Of a stretch of 5,826 nucleotides of DNA, positions 5,230 through 5,826 are shown one piece after another (within the stretch, counting starts at the first letter, position 1; each line of letters begins with the position of its first letter). Source of the DNA: an uncultured Ruminococcus sp. (GTDB lineage Bacteria; Bacillota; Clostridia; Oscillospirales; Ruminococcaceae); assembly GCA_900545285.1 (NCBI GenBank), contig UQYK01000077.1, positions 1 through 5,826 on the forward strand. Direction: 5' to 3'. The translations under genes and the position numbers were made by a program. The notes below the pieces were generated by a model. It was not told where the DNA came from and ran no database searches. It worked only from the letters and a program-made list of their open reading frames with translations.

Positions 5230-5772
5230 ATGAAATGGATGATTGCATCCGATATCCACGGCTCGGCCTATTATTGTCAGGCAATGCTGGACGCATATGA
5301 TCGTGAAGGGGCAGAGCGGCTGCTTCTGCTGGGAGATTTGCTCTACCACGGCCCGCGAAATGACCTGCCGAAGGAATACGCCCCGAAACAGGTTATTGCC
5401 ATGCTGAACGCCAGAAAACAGGACATCCTCTGTGTGCGTGGCAACTGCGAAGCAGAGGTGGATCAGATGGTGCTGGAATTTCCGGTCTTGGCAGAATATG
5501 CGATTCTGACAGAGGGCACCCATATGATTTTCGCGACCCATGGTCACGTGTTTCATGAGTCTCATCTGCCGCCGCTGCGTGATGGCGATATTCTGCTCCA
5601 TGGACACACCCATGTTCCGAAATGTGTGTCTCACGAGCACTATATCTATATGAATCCCGGCTCTGTTTCAATTCCGAAGGAGAACAGCCATCATGGATAT
5701 ATGACACTGGAAAACGGACTGTTCCTCTGGAAGGATCTGGACGGAACTATCATGCAGGAATACCGGCTCTGA
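5230..5772 (+). CDS. yfcE: YfcE-family metallophosphoesterase (phosphodiesterase)
   Basis: This is a 180-residue cytoplasmic calcineurin-like phosphoesterase, close in length and sequence to E. coli YfcE (184 residues). It is predicted to hydrolyse phosphodiester substrates with a two-metal centre; E. coli YfcE acts on model phosphodiesters in vitro and its natural substrate is unknown. All metal motifs are present: D8-I-H10-G, G35-D36 followed by H40-G-P-R-N, G71-N72-C73 (followed by E-A-E-V-D-Q), H104-G-H106, and G125-H126-T-H128. The family tail N142-P-G-S-V-S-I-P-K is also present. The start ATG is preceded by AAGGAAGG, and the gene follows the LysR gene by 32 nt, so the two are probably cotranscribed despite the terminator-like hairpin between them. 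Its TGA is the first contact with the right repeat. It is complete, with no missing catalytic residue. Confidence 0.94.
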   Translation: MKWMIASDIHGSAYYCQAMLDAYDREGAERLLLLGDLLYHGPRNDLPKEYAPKQVIAMLNARKQDILCVRGNCEAEVDQMVLEFPVLAEYAILTEGTHMIFATHGHVFHESHLPPLRDGDILLHGHTHVPKCVSHEHYIYMNPGSVSIPKENSHHGYMTLENGLFLWKDLDGTIMQEYRL

Positions 5773-5826
5773 GAACCTGTCTTCACAAGCGTATACAAGT
5801 GTCTTTTCGGCAAATTTTGCTGCATA
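5772..5826 (+). repeat. Right copy of the ~55-bp inverted repeat element, downstream of yfcE
   Basis: Positions 5772-5789 (AGAACCTGTCTTCACAAG) are the exact reverse complement of 38-55. The following 37 bases keep the same block order as the left copy read in its transcribed direction: a variable 14-base segment, TTTTCG, GCA, AATTTTG, then TGCA. Its first base is the last base of the yfcE TGA. The inner GCAAATTTTGC is almost self-complementary. As at the left end, it lies directly 3' of an operon and faces the same way relative to transcription. The element may continue past the window. Confidence 0.7.

Noticed and set aside
5107..5640. 177-residue minus-strand open frame across the LysR end and yfcE
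   Set aside because: It overlaps two genes with clear family motifs on the other strand, and its own sequence matches no family I recognise.
1..5826. Composite transposon or insertion sequence bounded by the terminal inverted repeats
   Set aside because: No transposase, integrase or target-site duplication is visible inside the window; retained only as one option for the repeats.

Overview
The window carries two divergently transcribed gene groups that meet at a 258-bp intergenic region (4028-4285). Its two ends carry inverted copies of one short repeat. Gene content, AGGAGG-type ribosome binding sites, moderate base composition and close homology to Firmicutes families suggest a low-oxygen Firmicute, probably a gut Clostridia-type bacterium. 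That assignment is inference from protein style; there is no rRNA or other marker gene here.

Minus-strand operon (4027 down to 55), in order of transcription: a MerR-family regulator of the AdhR/NmlR type; a 585-residue thiamine-diphosphate (ThDP) enzyme of the 1-deoxy-D-xylulose-5-phosphate synthase (DXS) family; a flavodoxin; a carboxymuconolactone decarboxylase (CMD)-cupin fusion; and a second flavodoxin. Junctions are tight: a 10-nt overlap, a 63-nt gap, an ATGA overlap and a 3-nt gap. The promoter has the MerR hallmark, a 19-bp spacer between -35 and -10 filled by a near-perfect dyad. The regulator has a cysteine at position 52, where Bacillus subtilis AdhR has its reactive cysteine. The operon therefore looks like an electrophile/aldehyde-stress or redox operon rather than an isoprenoid operon.

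The most notable gene is the DXS-family enzyme. Its ThDP machinery is intact, but a gap-free alignment by eye to E. coli DXS places alanine at both arginines that hold the glyceraldehyde-3-phosphate phosphate group (R420 and R478). Together with the aldehyde-type regulator, this suggests a ThDP carboligase acting on a non-phosphorylated aldehyde or ketone.

Plus-strand group (4286 to 5772): a LysR-family regulator behind a strong sigma-A-type promoter with a structured 5' leader, then a YfcE-type metallophosphoesterase. A terminator-like hairpin spans the LysR stop codon between them.

Window ends: positions 1-55 and 5772-5826 are inverted copies of one element. They share an exact 18-bp core that abuts the stop codon of the last gene on each side, plus a diverged outer part with the same order of blocks. 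No transposase, tRNA, rRNA or CRISPR array is visible.
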